Assembly: GCA_050330855.1 (NCBI GenBank)
Contig: JBHJNL010000138.1
Span: forward strand, 1 to 64,000
DNA length: 64,000 nt
From: RCC1774 sp050330855
GTDB lineage: Bacteria; Cyanobacteriota; Cyanobacteriia; Thermosynechococcales; Thermosynechococcaceae
Direction of reading: 5' to 3'
Shown here: positions 17,725 through 26,527 of the stretch, one piece after another
How the letters are laid out: the number at the start of each line of letters is the position of its first letter
Numbering within the stretch: position 1 is the stretch's first letter
Translations under genes and position numbers: made by a program
The notes under the pieces: generated by a model
Databases searched by the model: none
Told to the model about the DNA's origin: nothing
The model's input: the letters and a program-made list of their open reading frames with translations, nothing else

Positions 17725-18369
17725 CTAAGACGCTGATTGCTTGAGGTGCGAGCGGCCATTATTGATCACTTTCAGCATGGTGCCGAATTGAACCTCAAGA
17801 TCTTTTAAAACACGATCGGCGTAGACATCGGCATCATGGTGAATCTGCTCACATTCCGCCTGGGTAGATTGCCGCAAAGCATCAAGGTCTTGCTGAGTCT
17901 GACGCCTGGCTCGCTCAATTTCAGAAACGCTACGCTGTCTGAGGGACTCAACTTCAGCTTCTACCTGCCGCTGCAGGAGCTGTGCTTCCCGTTCGGCCTG
18001 CTGGATAATGGTCAACTCGTCTGCGATTTGCGCGGCCCGTTGTTCCGCTGATTTTACAAGTTCTTGAGCATACTGGTGAGCACGAGAGAGAATTTCATCT
18101 TTGCTTTTCAAAATTTCTTCAGCAGCCCGGACCGTCTCAGGAATGCTGCGCTCCACTGCCAGAAGCTGAGAGAGCAGTTGCTCTTCATCAACAACGGTTC
18201 GGTGCGTCAGTGGCACCTTCAGACCATCTAGAACAATGATTTCTTCGAGTCGCTGCAGTTGCTGATTTAATTCCAGCCCCTGATTCTGGTGAGTTGTAAA
18301 GCTTTGGTGTGGTTCGGAGCTATGGATTCCAGGACGAGTGTCAAGGCCTATGGATTCTTGGTGAAGCAT
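17725..18369 (-). CDS. DivIVA-like coiled-coil protein
   Basis: A 214-aa protein, mostly coiled coil from residue 85 to 200 (ILSRAHQYAQELVKSAEQRA, then repeated heptads rich in Gln, Glu and Arg). The N-terminal LEEIIVLDGLKVPLTHRTVVDEEQLL is typical of the DivIVA-like protein that cyanobacteria encode beside coaD, probably the Cdv3 cell-division factor; that name is inferred from domain and position. Its start overlaps the 3' end of coaD by 22 bases, so translation is likely coupled. Confidence 0.75.
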   Translation of the reverse strand: MLHQESIGLDTRPGIHSSEPHQSFTTHQNQGLELNQQLQRLEEIIVLDGLKVPLTHRTVVDEEQLLSQLLAVERSIPETVRAAEEILKSKDEILSRAHQYAQELVKSAEQRAAQIADELTIIQQAEREAQLLQRQVEAEVESLRQRSVSEIERARRQTQQDLDALRQSTQAECEQIHHDADVYADRVLKDLEVQFGTMLKVINNGRSHLKQSAS

Positions 18370-18830
18370 TTTTCTAACTCAATGGCAACATTGTGAGGGA
18401 CAAGGTGAGTGACTGAACCACCAAACTGAGAAATTTCTTTGACAAGGCTACTGCTTAAAAAGCTGTATTCATTAGAGGTTGCTAAGAAAACAGTTTCAAC
18501 GAGAGGGCAGAGGCTGGCGTTGGTATGTGCCATTTGCAGCTCATATTCAAAATCCGAGAGGACTCGTAAACCACGAATCAGAACCTGGGCTTGGCGTTGC
18601 TGGGCATAATGTACGGTCAAGATATCAAACGCATCAATCTCTAGGTTAGAGAGGTGATGGGTGCAGGCTTGAATTTGATCTATTCGCTGCTGCACGGTGA
18701 ATAGGGGAGATTTATTCGGATTCCTTGAGACCGCAACGATAACTCGTTCAAATAACTGACAACCTCTTTCGATAATGTCAAGATGCCCTAGCGTAATGGG
18801 GTCAAAACTCCCTGGATAAACTGCAAGCAT
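18348..18830 (-). CDS. coaD: Phosphopantetheine adenylyltransferase
   Basis: CoaD transfers AMP to 4'-phosphopantetheine in the penultimate step of coenzyme A synthesis. The nucleotidyltransferase motif GSFDPITLGH is at residues 7-16, RGLRVLSDFEYELQMAHTN follows, and the late EYSFLSSSLVKE motif is intact. The length of 160 aa is standard. It is the first gene of a probable three-gene minus-strand unit. Confidence 0.97.
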   Translation of the reverse strand: MLAVYPGSFDPITLGHLDIIERGCQLFERVIVAVSRNPNKSPLFTVQQRIDQIQACTHHLSNLEIDAFDILTVHYAQQRQAQVLIRGLRVLSDFEYELQMAHTNASLCPLVETVFLATSNEYSFLSSSLVKEISQFGGSVTHLVPHNVAIELEKCFTKNP

Positions 18831-19094
18831 AAATTGATAAGCGGGTTGAGGCGATTATAGTCTATAAATCTTGGATTCATACAGAGACTTGACTTTAAAT
18901 TATGTCAATTCCCACCAACGAGAAGATTTTCTGATTTCAAAGCCCCCCTTCCATCATCAAGGGTCAACGAGGACCGGATTCACTTGACATTACCGTTATA
19001 TCCCGTGCTCCCATCTATTTGTCTCGGGGCAGTGTTCATGTGAGGATAGAACCCATAGGCTTAACCCAATGTTCAAAAAGGTTCTCAAAAAACT

Positions 19095-19433
19095 ATGGCG
19101 GAAATCCAATTTGTTCGAGGTACTGATGAGTCGGTTGTTCCAGACGTTCGTTTAACGAGAGCGCCTGACGGAACCTCTGGACGAGCCTTCTTTCGTTTTG
19201 ATAGCCCAGATGTTGTTCAGAAAGGCAATCCAGAGATTCTGGGAATGTTCATGCTAGATGAAGATGGCGAGCTGAGCACTCGTGATGTCAACGCAAAGTT
19301 TGTGAACGGACAGATTACAGCGATTGAGGCCACTTACACCATGCGTAGCGCTCAAGAGTGGGATCGCTTCATGTTGTTTATGAATCGCTACGCGGAAAGC
19401 CACGGTTTGGGCTTCAACAAAGCGAACCCTTAA
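19095..19433 (+). CDS. psb28: Photosystem II assembly protein Psb28
   Basis: A 112-aa soluble protein that binds photosystem II assembly intermediates (the CP47-containing complexes) on the cytoplasmic side. The sequence is characteristic: EIQFVRGTDE near the start, then TSGRAFFRFDSP, MFMLDEDGEL and the C-terminal EWDRFMLFMNRYAESHGL. moaB follows after 15 bases. Confidence 0.96.
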   Translation: MAEIQFVRGTDESVVPDVRLTRAPDGTSGRAFFRFDSPDVVQKGNPEILGMFMLDEDGELSTRDVNAKFVNGQITAIEATYTMRSAQEWDRFMLFMNRYAESHGLGFNKANP

Positions 19434-19448
19434 GGCGATCGCTGCAAC

Positions 19449-19979
19449 ATGAAGGGTAGGACAACGTGGGGATCGCACCCTCATCCTGATTCATCTCATC
19501 CTGGAGATCGGTCGGTGTCTTGTGGAATTTTAACCATCAGTGATACTCGCACCCAAGACACCGATCTCAGCGGACGTTTTTTGCGAAACAAGTTAGTCGA
19601 GCAGGGGCACCAGGTAACCAGCTACTGTCTCTTGCCGGATCAACCCGATGACATTGAGGGCTATCTAAGGGAACTAGCCGAAGACAAACGGATTGAGGCT
19701 CTCATCTGTACCGGCGGAACGGGGATCGCAGCTCGCGATGTCACCTATGATGTGGTGGCCCGTCTGTTCGAGAAAGAACTGCCTGGGTTTGGTGAGCTGT
19801 TTCGGATGTTGAGCTATCCAGAGGTTGGATCACGTGCGATCGCATCTAGAGCCACGGCGGGCGTCTATCAGCAAATGCTCATTTTTATTCTGCCGGGATC
19901 ACTGAATGCCGTCACCCTCGCCACAGAGCAGCTAATTCTACCGGAGCTGAGACATTTGACCCAGCTCTTGCGGTCGTGA
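19449..19979 (+). CDS. moaB: MoaB/Mog-type molybdopterin protein
   Basis: A 176-aa member of the MoaB/MogA fold, which adenylates molybdopterin or binds it during molybdenum cofactor synthesis. The motifs GILTISDTRT, CTGGTGIAARDVT and LPGSLNAV are the family's binding loops. The first about 20 residues (MKGRTTWGSHPHPDSSHPGD) are His/Pro-rich and may not all be translated. It follows psb28 closely; a shared transcript is possible but no functional link is known. Confidence 0.93.
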   Translation: MKGRTTWGSHPHPDSSHPGDRSVSCGILTISDTRTQDTDLSGRFLRNKLVEQGHQVTSYCLLPDQPDDIEGYLRELAEDKRIEALICTGGTGIAARDVTYDVVARLFEKELPGFGELFRMLSYPEVGSRAIASRATAGVYQQMLIFILPGSLNAVTLATEQLILPELRHLTQLLRS

Positions 19980-20001
19980 AACTTGAACGTAAAAGAACCC
20001 T

Positions 20002-21375
20002 TTACTCAGCCAGAAGGTCAGTCGCTTTGGGCGCACCCTGGCTCACCGCCTTAGGAACGGTTTGCTGCGGCTGAAACCCTGTTTTCACCTTGGGGTTTCG
20101 ACTCACCTGAATACTTTTCTGAAGAGCTTGCACCGCCTGCATATACTGGGGGTCAGAAAAGGTCGCCACCATTTTGGGATTCGTCGCCAGCAATACCTGC
20201 TGTGCCGGAGAAAGCTGCACCGCAATATCAGGGGCGATGCCCTTGTGATTAATATCGGTACCCTTGGGAGTGTAGTAATGGGCAACGGTAATAGCGAGTC
20301 CCGACCCGTCTGACAACTTGTGAACCGACTGAACCAAGGCCTTACCAAAGGTGTTACTACCCACAACCTTTGCTCGTTCATTATCCTGCAGCGCCCCCGT
20401 CAAGATTTCGCTAGAACTGGCAGAGTTATTGTCCACTAGAATCGCCAAAGGTTTCTGAGTGAGAGACTTGCGGCGGGCGCGCACCTTTTCATTCTTGCCT
20501 TGGCGATTCGTGGTCTGCACAATCAGTCCATGATCAAGCCACATATCGGCAATATCAATACTGGCGTTGAGCAGCCCCCCTGGATTACCGCGCAGGTCAA
20601 GAACAAAGCCGTCCACCTTATCTGCCGTTAATTTCTCAATTGCGTCCTTGGTTTGCTCAGCAGCATGGGAACTAAACTCATTGAGACGAATATAGCCGAT
20701 GCGATCGGTTCCCTCTTGTTTGACGTTATGGCTAACGGCGGACAGCTCAATTAAAGCTCGATCAATAGCCACCTCAAAGGCCTTATCGCCCTTACGCTTA
20801 ATGAGTAGCTTCACCTGAGTTCCCGTTGCACCCCGAATTAAGCTGGAGGACTCCTTGATATCGAGCTTACTGGTGGGCTTCCCATCAATCTCGATGATTC
20901 GATCACCGGACTCTAAGCCAGCCTTTAGAGCGGGGGAACCGGGCAGGGGTTCAACCACAGTCAGAATTTTTGTCGTCTTATTAATTTCCATCCGGATCCC
21001 AATACCGGACAGTTCTCCCGTGGTTTGATTGGTCAAGGACTGATATTCATCGGGATCCATGAAGCGGGTGTAGGGATCATCAAGGGGCTGCAGAGCTTCT
21101 CTGAGTGCGGTATAAGCCTGCTTCTTAGAGGTATAGTTGCGATCTAAGAGAGCCGTTCGAGCAGCCTGCCAGTCTGTTTTGTTAAACGTATTGTCAACGT
21201 AGTAGCGATTGACGAGTTGCCATACTTCATCAACGATCACCTTCGGACTATCTTCAAGAGCAGCCTGGGCAGATCGTTGCCAACTAAGTCCAAGACCCGC
21301 TGTTGCAGAAACAGCAGCAACTCCCCCCATAACAACGGCCTGAAAAGTGCGTGAGTACCGAGAAGTTAGATTCAT
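20002..21375 (-). CDS. Carboxyl-terminal processing protease (S41, Ctp family)
   Basis: A 457-aa exported serine protease. A signal peptide covers residues 1-39 (ends SAQA), a PDZ domain about 120-205, and the S41 core contains the Ser in NNSASSSEILTGAL and the Lys in TFGKALVQ. Cyanobacteria have CtpA (D1 maturation), CtpB and CtpC. Its sequence around VIVDEVWQLVNRYYVDNTFNK fits the CtpB/CtpC side better to my eye, but I cannot fix the paralogue. The C-terminus beyond residue 415 is a variable tail. It faces moaB tail to tail with a 22-base gap. Confidence 0.92.
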   Translation of the reverse strand: MNLTSRYSRTFQAVVMGGVAAVSATAGLGLSWQRSAQAALEDSPKVIVDEVWQLVNRYYVDNTFNKTDWQAARTALLDRNYTSKKQAYTALREALQPLDDPYTRFMDPDEYQSLTNQTTGELSGIGIRMEINKTTKILTVVEPLPGSPALKAGLESGDRIIEIDGKPTSKLDIKESSSLIRGATGTQVKLLIKRKGDKAFEVAIDRALIELSAVSHNVKQEGTDRIGYIRLNEFSSHAAEQTKDAIEKLTADKVDGFVLDLRGNPGGLLNASIDIADMWLDHGLIVQTTNRQGKNEKVRARRKSLTQKPLAILVDNNSASSSEILTGALQDNERAKVVGSNTFGKALVQSVHKLSDGSGLAITVAHYYTPKGTDINHKGIAPDIAVQLSPAQQVLLATNPKMVATFSDPQYMQAVQALQKSIQVSRNPKVKTGFQPQQTVPKAVSQGAPKATDLLAE

Positions 21376-21614
21376 TTAATTTTGAAGCGCAACGATAAGG
21401 AGATGAAAGCAGTAGTCGATGAAGCCAAATCTTAACGAGAAATACTTTAGTATTTCCCCTAGTTGTCATAGATTATAAAGCCACTGTCCTAGAGATACAC
21501 TTGACGAGCCAGCATTAGCAGGGTTCCTTACCCATAGGGTACCCAAACCTGTATCAAACGGGTGGTGCTTCTTGTAACACTTTATTGAGCGTCCCAGTAG
21601 GCCACTCCCCTTAT

Positions 21615-21830
21615 TTACCATCGACCCGATGTTTTCGCGAGGCGACCTAAGCCCACTCGACTGAGGGCTGCACAAATAACATGAGCACGATCCTTCTTAC
21701 CCACTTTGATACTGAGGGTCGGGGAGTCAAATATCTCTTGGCAGACCGCGCAACGCTGCGGCTCACCCCGTGCAGTCGTCAGAGGACGACGGTCTTGAGA
21801 GCGACGGCGATACTCTTTCCGATAACCCAT
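21615..21830 (-). CDS. Small Cys-containing protein, possible zinc ribbon
   Basis: A 71-aa basic protein. After a basic start (MGYRKEYRRRSQDRRPL) it has CAVC, then LSIKVGKKDRAHVIC, giving a Cys-x2-Cys pair plus a His-x2-Cys that could bind zinc. The last about 18 residues look unrelated and may reflect a frameshift that removed a final Cys. I do not recognise the family. The plus-strand DNA between it and the Ctp gene (21376-21614) has no other gene. Confidence 0.45.
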   Translation of the reverse strand: MGYRKEYRRRSQDRRPLTTARGEPQRCAVCQEIFDSPTLSIKVGKKDRAHVICAALSRVGLGRLAKTSGRW

Positions 21831-21883
21831 GAATCCAGCTCATTGAAGGGTACAAAGTACATTTATCTTAAAAGAAATCTGAC

Positions 21884-23191
21884 CTAATGAGGCACTGTAT
21901 CGATGGTAGCGACTAACCTTTGTCCCCAATACTCTGAGAGCAGCGGTCCTAATAAGCAGGTGATCAAAATATAGGCCACGACCGCATTGAAGAGTCCGGC
22001 ACTAACTAAATTTGCCTGTTGCCCAAAGAGTGTAATTACCAGAACCAATGCAGCTCTCGGAATAGTCAGACTAAACATAGTCAGCATTTCAAGGCGACTG
22101 TAGTGCAGCCATCGACTGGTGATCCAGGCCGCGATCAATTTAGCCCCCACGGCCCCAAAAATAACGCCTAGCGCAATGCCCAGGTTCTGGGGATCGCGGA
22201 TCAAGACTTGAGGGTTTGCCAGGACACCGACGGATACCATAAAGATAGGGATAAAAAGACTATTGCCGACAAACTCAATTTGTTTCATCAGCTCACTGGA
22301 AAGAGGGATCAGTCGATTCAGGGTTAAACCCGCGATAAATGCCCCCACAATTGAGTCAACCCCTAAGAGCTGCGTGACTGAACCCAAGGCAAAAAGCGTT
22401 GCTAAGACAAAAATAAATGGCGTGCTGCTGGCGGTTTTTTGGAGAATCTGCATCCCTACTTTAGGAATAGTCCAGACGCTGACGAGGGCGATCAGCGGTA
22501 GCCCTAACAATAATTTCAGCCATAAGAGTGGTCCCACATGACCTTGAGCGGCCGCCTGAAGCACAGAAAATCCGGCAAGGGTTAAAACGGAGGTAATCAC
22601 AGTGCCCCCAACGGCAACACCTATTTCTTCTCGCTGCATCAGATTGAGGCGAGCTAGGGTGGGATAGGCCAGTAGTGTATGCGGCGAGTACAGCAGTCCC
22701 AATAGAATAGTGGTCAGCCTTCCCACCGCCATCAGGTGCCCTGTGAGGATGCCTACCATCAACGGCACACTAAAGGTCAGCAGACCAAAAATGAGCGATC
22801 GCATCCCCAACTGTTTGAGATTGCTCAGGTCCATTTGCAAACCGGCCAGCAACATAATGTAGAGTAGGCCAATCTTTTCAAAAAAAACGAGAGATACATC
22901 TCGCGATAAAACGCCGAGGACATTACTACCCAACAGACAACCCAGCACAATCAGCATCACAAGGGCCGGTACCCTCAGCCGCCCCGCCATGATCGGAGCC
23001 AGCAGTAAAATCAGCATCAAAACGCCAAAAACGTAGACAGGGTTTGTAAGCGGTAGGGCTGGCATATCTTCTTCAGGCAAAGAGACCATCGCCATCTTAG
23101 GCGATCGCTTTTCAGAGACCGCTAGTTTTAAGTATTGTGCCGATAACAGACGTTCTTGACGGCAAAGATGCTTAATATATGAGAAGTTCAC
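21884..23191 (-). CDS. CPA2-family cation:proton antiporter
   Basis: A 435-aa membrane protein with 12 or so hydrophobic segments, related to KefB/NapA-type Na+/H+ or K+/H+ exchangers. Typical landmarks are FFEKIGLLYIMLLAGLQMDL in the early helices and LLGVDSIVGAFIAGLTLNR, including an acidic residue in a helix, later on. It has no C-terminal RCK or USP domain. The GTG at 23191 has AAGGAGG 10 bases upstream, supporting the long start; an internal ATG at 23095 is the alternative. The transported ion cannot be read from the sequence. Confidence 0.9.
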   Translation of the reverse strand: MNFSYIKHLCRQERLLSAQYLKLAVSEKRSPKMAMVSLPEEDMPALPLTNPVYVFGVLMLILLLAPIMAGRLRVPALVMLIVLGCLLGSNVLGVLSRDVSLVFFEKIGLLYIMLLAGLQMDLSNLKQLGMRSLIFGLLTFSVPLMVGILTGHLMAVGRLTTILLGLLYSPHTLLAYPTLARLNLMQREEIGVAVGGTVITSVLTLAGFSVLQAAAQGHVGPLLWLKLLLGLPLIALVSVWTIPKVGMQILQKTASSTPFIFVLATLFALGSVTQLLGVDSIVGAFIAGLTLNRLIPLSSELMKQIEFVGNSLFIPIFMVSVGVLANPQVLIRDPQNLGIALGVIFGAVGAKLIAAWITSRWLHYSRLEMLTMFSLTIPRAALVLVITLFGQQANLVSAGLFNAVVAYILITCLLGPLLSEYWGQRLVATIDTVPH

Positions 23192-23257
23192 TCCCTCAGC
23201 ACCTCCTTAATGCATGCTTAGGAATGAAATCAGTCCCTATCCTTGCAAAACAGAACA

Positions 23258-24352
23258 ATGATTCTTTGTACTCAGTGCGGTCATAGCAATCTCGATGATG
23301 CCAAGCATTGTGCATCTTGCACCGCAGTTTTGCCCGAAATGTCTAGTTGTCCAAGCTGTCAAGCCTCCATCTCAGTGGATGCCTGGTTTTGCGCCCACTG
23401 TGGAACCTCTTTACGCTCAACAGCAGACCTCTCAACGCCTACCGTCGATCCGTTGGCACCCACTAATGTTGCAGGTATCGCACCGATCAGTGACGAGCCA
23501 CCAATTCCTCCCACCGAGGTTGTCGGCGCAGCCGTCCCTGTAGCAAGCGCTCCCAACGAGATTCCTGCAACGGAGGTCGTCAATACTGTCCCTAGCATCC
23601 ATCCGCCTGAGGATCTACCCAACGAGATCGCCGCAACGGAGGTTGTCAGTCCAGCAGCGGTTCGTCAACCCCCAGATTTATTTGCAGATCAAGCGGTTGA
23701 AGTGCCACCACTGCCTCCCATCGATGATGATCCGTCGGTTGAATTTACGACGTTTCCCAATACAGACTCCTTTAGCACCCCCGATGTGGCTAGCGATTCA
23801 GCGTCTCCAGCAGAGATGGACAACCTTGCTAATCTGCCGCCAACGCCGCCAGCATCTATCGAACCCCCGATGATACCCGTCGCAGAGCCAGCAGAACCAG
23901 CAAAACCAGAGCCAGAGATGTCATCGCCCCCTGCTGCGCCTGTTGATCTGCCCCCCACTCCATCTCCGTCCCCCACTCCATCTCCGTCCTCCGAGTTTCC
24001 GATAGGAGCGACTCAACTTCAGCAGCCGACGGCTCGTTTAGTCCATGTCTATAGCGACGTAGCGGTGCCGATTCCGTCCCATCTACACGTTGTTCACATT
24101 GGCAAGCCGAACGATCGGGTACCGCCGGATATCGATGTTTCAGGATTCGCTGATAGCGATGTGGTCTCCCGTGTTCATGCAGATTTACGCCTTGAAGCCG
24201 ATAGCTACTTCTTAGAAGATACAGGCAGCGCCAACGGAACCTACGTCAATAGTCAGGCGCTGCGGCCTGGAGATCGGTACCGGCTGCGGACAGGCGATCG
24301 CATCTCTCTCGGCAAAGAAGATAAGATCAGCTTTATCTTCCATGGTGGCTAG
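23258..24352 (+). CDS. Zinc-ribbon and FHA-domain protein with Pro/Glu/Val-rich linker
   Basis: A 364-aa protein. Two zinc ribbons open it: CTQCGHSNLDDAKHCASC and CPSC...FCAHCG. A low-complexity Pro/Ala/Glu linker of about 200 residues follows, and a C-terminal FHA domain (about 270-360) shows SRVHADLRLE and NGTYVN, the phosphothreonine-binding loops. The linker contains three TEVV motifs, two of them in a 22-residue direct repeat whose DNA (23553 and 23619) is nearly identical. FHA domains bind phosphothreonine, so the Thr repeats could be targets of a kinase or of the protein itself; that is inference. I chose ATG 23258; a TTG five codons earlier is less likely. Confidence 0.85.
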   Translation: MILCTQCGHSNLDDAKHCASCTAVLPEMSSCPSCQASISVDAWFCAHCGTSLRSTADLSTPTVDPLAPTNVAGIAPISDEPPIPPTEVVGAAVPVASAPNEIPATEVVNTVPSIHPPEDLPNEIAATEVVSPAAVRQPPDLFADQAVEVPPLPPIDDDPSVEFTTFPNTDSFSTPDVASDSASPAEMDNLANLPPTPPASIEPPMIPVAEPAEPAKPEPEMSSPPAAPVDLPPTPSPSPTPSPSSEFPIGATQLQQPTARLVHVYSDVAVPIPSHLHVVHIGKPNDRVPPDIDVSGFADSDVVSRVHADLRLEADSYFLEDTGSANGTYVNSQALRPGDRYRLRTGDRISLGKEDKISFIFHGG

Positions 24353-24361
24353 CCGTTTATT

Positions 24362-24775
24362 TTACTGGGCGTAGTCAATACAAGAGACAATCACGTCTCG
24401 AAAAGAATCGGGGATCTGGCCGGTTTCTTTCATTTGAATTGAGAGACGCTCAACCTCTTGAATGGAATAGCGATTCTGAACGCCCTGCAGTGTGCAGGCA
24501 CAGTAGTTTGTGTACTGAGCACCTTTCGCGGTACATTTCGCCATGAAAATCTTTTGGAAGAGAGGATCCTGCGTACTGCGTATCTCCAGGCCCTGACTCC
24601 CCGATTTCGTCGGAGTTGCAGCAGCAGGCTTTTGCGGAGCAGCAGGAGCAGGGGCAGCAGGCTTGGCCGGAGACGGATAGGTGGGGTTTTGCTTAGACCA
24701 GCTTTTCCAGTCTTGGGCAAAGGCGTTAGAGGGAATTAAGGAGACGATCAGAGTCGTCAGCAAAAAAAGGCGCAT
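24362..24775 (-). CDS. Small secreted Cys-containing protein of unknown function
   Basis: A 137-aa protein with a clear signal peptide from ATG 24775 (MRLFLLTTLIVSLIPSNAFA), then a Pro/Ala-rich linker of about 40 residues and a compact C-terminal domain with four cysteines (KCTAKG, YCACTLQG, VSCIDYAQ), probably disulfide-bonded in the periplasm. The family is not recognised. It ends 9 bases from the convergent FHA gene. Confidence 0.65.
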   Translation of the reverse strand: MRLFLLTTLIVSLIPSNAFAQDWKSWSKQNPTYPSPAKPAAPAPAAPQKPAAATPTKSGSQGLEIRSTQDPLFQKIFMAKCTAKGAQYTNYCACTLQGVQNRYSIQEVERLSIQMKETGQIPDSFRDVIVSCIDYAQ

Positions 24776-24907
24776 GGCAAAATGATCGACAGGCAATATC
24801 TACTAGGATGCCCAACCCTAGAAGTCAATCTGCCGGTTATTTACACTTTGCTCAATCGGCAAAGATAGAAATCTGACAACCTTGACTGAGGTTGCCCATA
24901 AAGCCCG

Positions 24908-26185
24908 CTACATCGTCAAGGACTGAGGGTTGGTTTCAAGGAGTTGCGCTAAATCTTTCAGGAAGGCCGCCGCATCTGCACCATAAATAATGCGGTGATC
25001 GCAGGTAATATTGACCTTCATCTGTTGCTTAACGCCAAATAAGCCATCATCCGTTGCCACCATTTGTGGGCGAGAGGCTCCCACAGCCAAAATAGAGCCT
25101 TGACCGGGGGGCAAAATGGCGTCAAAGCTATCCACGCCAAACATACCGAGGTTCGAGAGGGTAAACGTACCCGAACTATATTCATCGGGCTGCAGTTGCT
25201 TTGCACGGGCGCGGGTTACCAAGTCTTTCCAGGTTCTGGAGAGGGAGTAAATATCGAGCTGATCGGCCTGTTGAAGGACCGGCGTAATTAAGCCGCCCCC
25301 TGGCATCGCCACCGCCACCGCCACGTTAATGGGGGTGCGATACTGAGTGCCCTGATCAGTAAAGCTTGCGTTGAGCAGTGGATGCTTGCGGAGGGTGATT
25401 GCGATCGCCTTCGCTAACAATCCCGTCATGGTGACGCCCTTGCTCTTGAGCTGCTTGTAGAGCGCATCTAGGCCATCAGTCGTAATACTGTAGCTAACAT
25501 GAAAGGTCGGCACCGATAGACTCGCCATCATATTGTTGACAACGGCCTGCTGGAGCGTATTGAAGGGCGCAACCTCGCCCTTTAAAGCTGCCGCAGGAAT
25601 CGCTGGGGCAGAGATCGCGGTAGAAGCTGCAGCCGTTACCACCGGCGTTTGCGCCGTGGGCCTCTGACCAGAGGCTGTTTCGACATCAGCCGCTACAATC
25701 CGACCATGGGGACCGCTTCCCATTAAGGAGTTCAGATCGACTTTAAGCTGCTTGGCAAGCTTGCGTGCGCGCGGTGAAATTATGACGCGCCCAGAAGGGG
25801 CCGCCGGAGCGCTACCGCCGCCATTGAGGGCCGCCGCAACGGGCGTGGGTGCAGCAACCTCAGCCACAGGCGCTTCTGCTGCCGCAGGGGCTACAGCGGC
25901 AGTTCCCATCGCCTGAGCCTTCTCTTCCGCCTGGGCAATCTCTGCCTCAGTTTCGGCAACATAGCCAATCGTGGAACCCACCGGGGCAGATTCTCCTGCA
26001 GGAACTGCGATCGCACCTAGATAGCCTGCGTAGAAAGACTCCACATCCATGTCAGCCTTATCAGATTCTACGATCAGCACCGTTTCACCCTTTTCAACCT
26101 TGTCCCCCGGAGCTTTCACCCAAGAGACAATCTTGCCTTCGGTCATCGTTGAGCTAAGGGCGGGCATGAAAACTTCGTGAATCAT
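24908..26185 (-). CDS. pdhC: Dihydrolipoamide acetyltransferase, E2 of pyruvate dehydrogenase
   Basis: The 425-aa core of the 2-oxoacid dehydrogenase complex. One N-terminal lipoyl domain carries the lipoylated lysine in VESDKADMD (Lys43), an Ala/Pro linker follows, a peripheral-subunit-binding domain lies about 135-170 (SPRARKLAKQLKVDL), and the C-terminal acetyltransferase domain ends with the catalytic CDHRIIYGADAAAFL. Cyanobacteria usually have a single such E2, serving pyruvate. E1 and E3 genes are not adjacent. Confidence 0.93.
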   Translation of the reverse strand: MIHEVFMPALSSTMTEGKIVSWVKAPGDKVEKGETVLIVESDKADMDVESFYAGYLGAIAVPAGESAPVGSTIGYVAETEAEIAQAEEKAQAMGTAAVAPAAAEAPVAEVAAPTPVAAALNGGGSAPAAPSGRVIISPRARKLAKQLKVDLNSLMGSGPHGRIVAADVETASGQRPTAQTPVVTAAASTAISAPAIPAAALKGEVAPFNTLQQAVVNNMMASLSVPTFHVSYSITTDGLDALYKQLKSKGVTMTGLLAKAIAITLRKHPLLNASFTDQGTQYRTPINVAVAVAMPGGGLITPVLQQADQLDIYSLSRTWKDLVTRARAKQLQPDEYSSGTFTLSNLGMFGVDSFDAILPPGQGSILAVGASRPQMVATDDGLFGVKQQMKVNITCDHRIIYGADAAAFLKDLAQLLETNPQSLTM

Positions 26186-26527
26186 AGGTGCAGCCTTAAA
26201 CCTTACAAACTGTTCAAGGTAAATTCTAACTTGACCTGCTCCTCAAAGCGATGCCCAATATCGGAATGCCCTGATCGCGCCTGTATGTCACAGTAAGGAT
26301 GTCAGATGTAGATAGCCCATCAGCTTTCGGGAAGCCTAAGAATATAATGTCCCGTAAGCGGTAATGTCCCGTAAGCCGTTAATCTCAAGAGAAGCAATTA
26401 TCATGCCTTCACACAGGCAATATGCCCTCTATGTTGACATTATATCAAGTCTGCTCAGCGCCCATTTTTAATTGTTAATAGCATCAAAAAGAGGCTCCAT
26501 AAATCTCACTCGCAGCGTTGCACTGCA
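26186..26527. other. Intergenic region with a 17-bp tandem repeat
   Basis: This divergent gap separates the E2 gene from the GGDEF gene. The only structure I see is a tandem repeat: GGTAATGTCCCGTAAGC-like units at 26345-26359 and 26362-26376, period 17 bases. Two helical turns is close to the spacing of some operators, but no known site is recognised. Promoters for both genes must lie here but are not obvious. Confidence 0.5.

Noticed and set aside
24458..24739. 93-aa plus-strand ORF over the secreted Cys protein
   Set aside because: Arg/Leu-rich antisense shadow of a signal-peptide gene.
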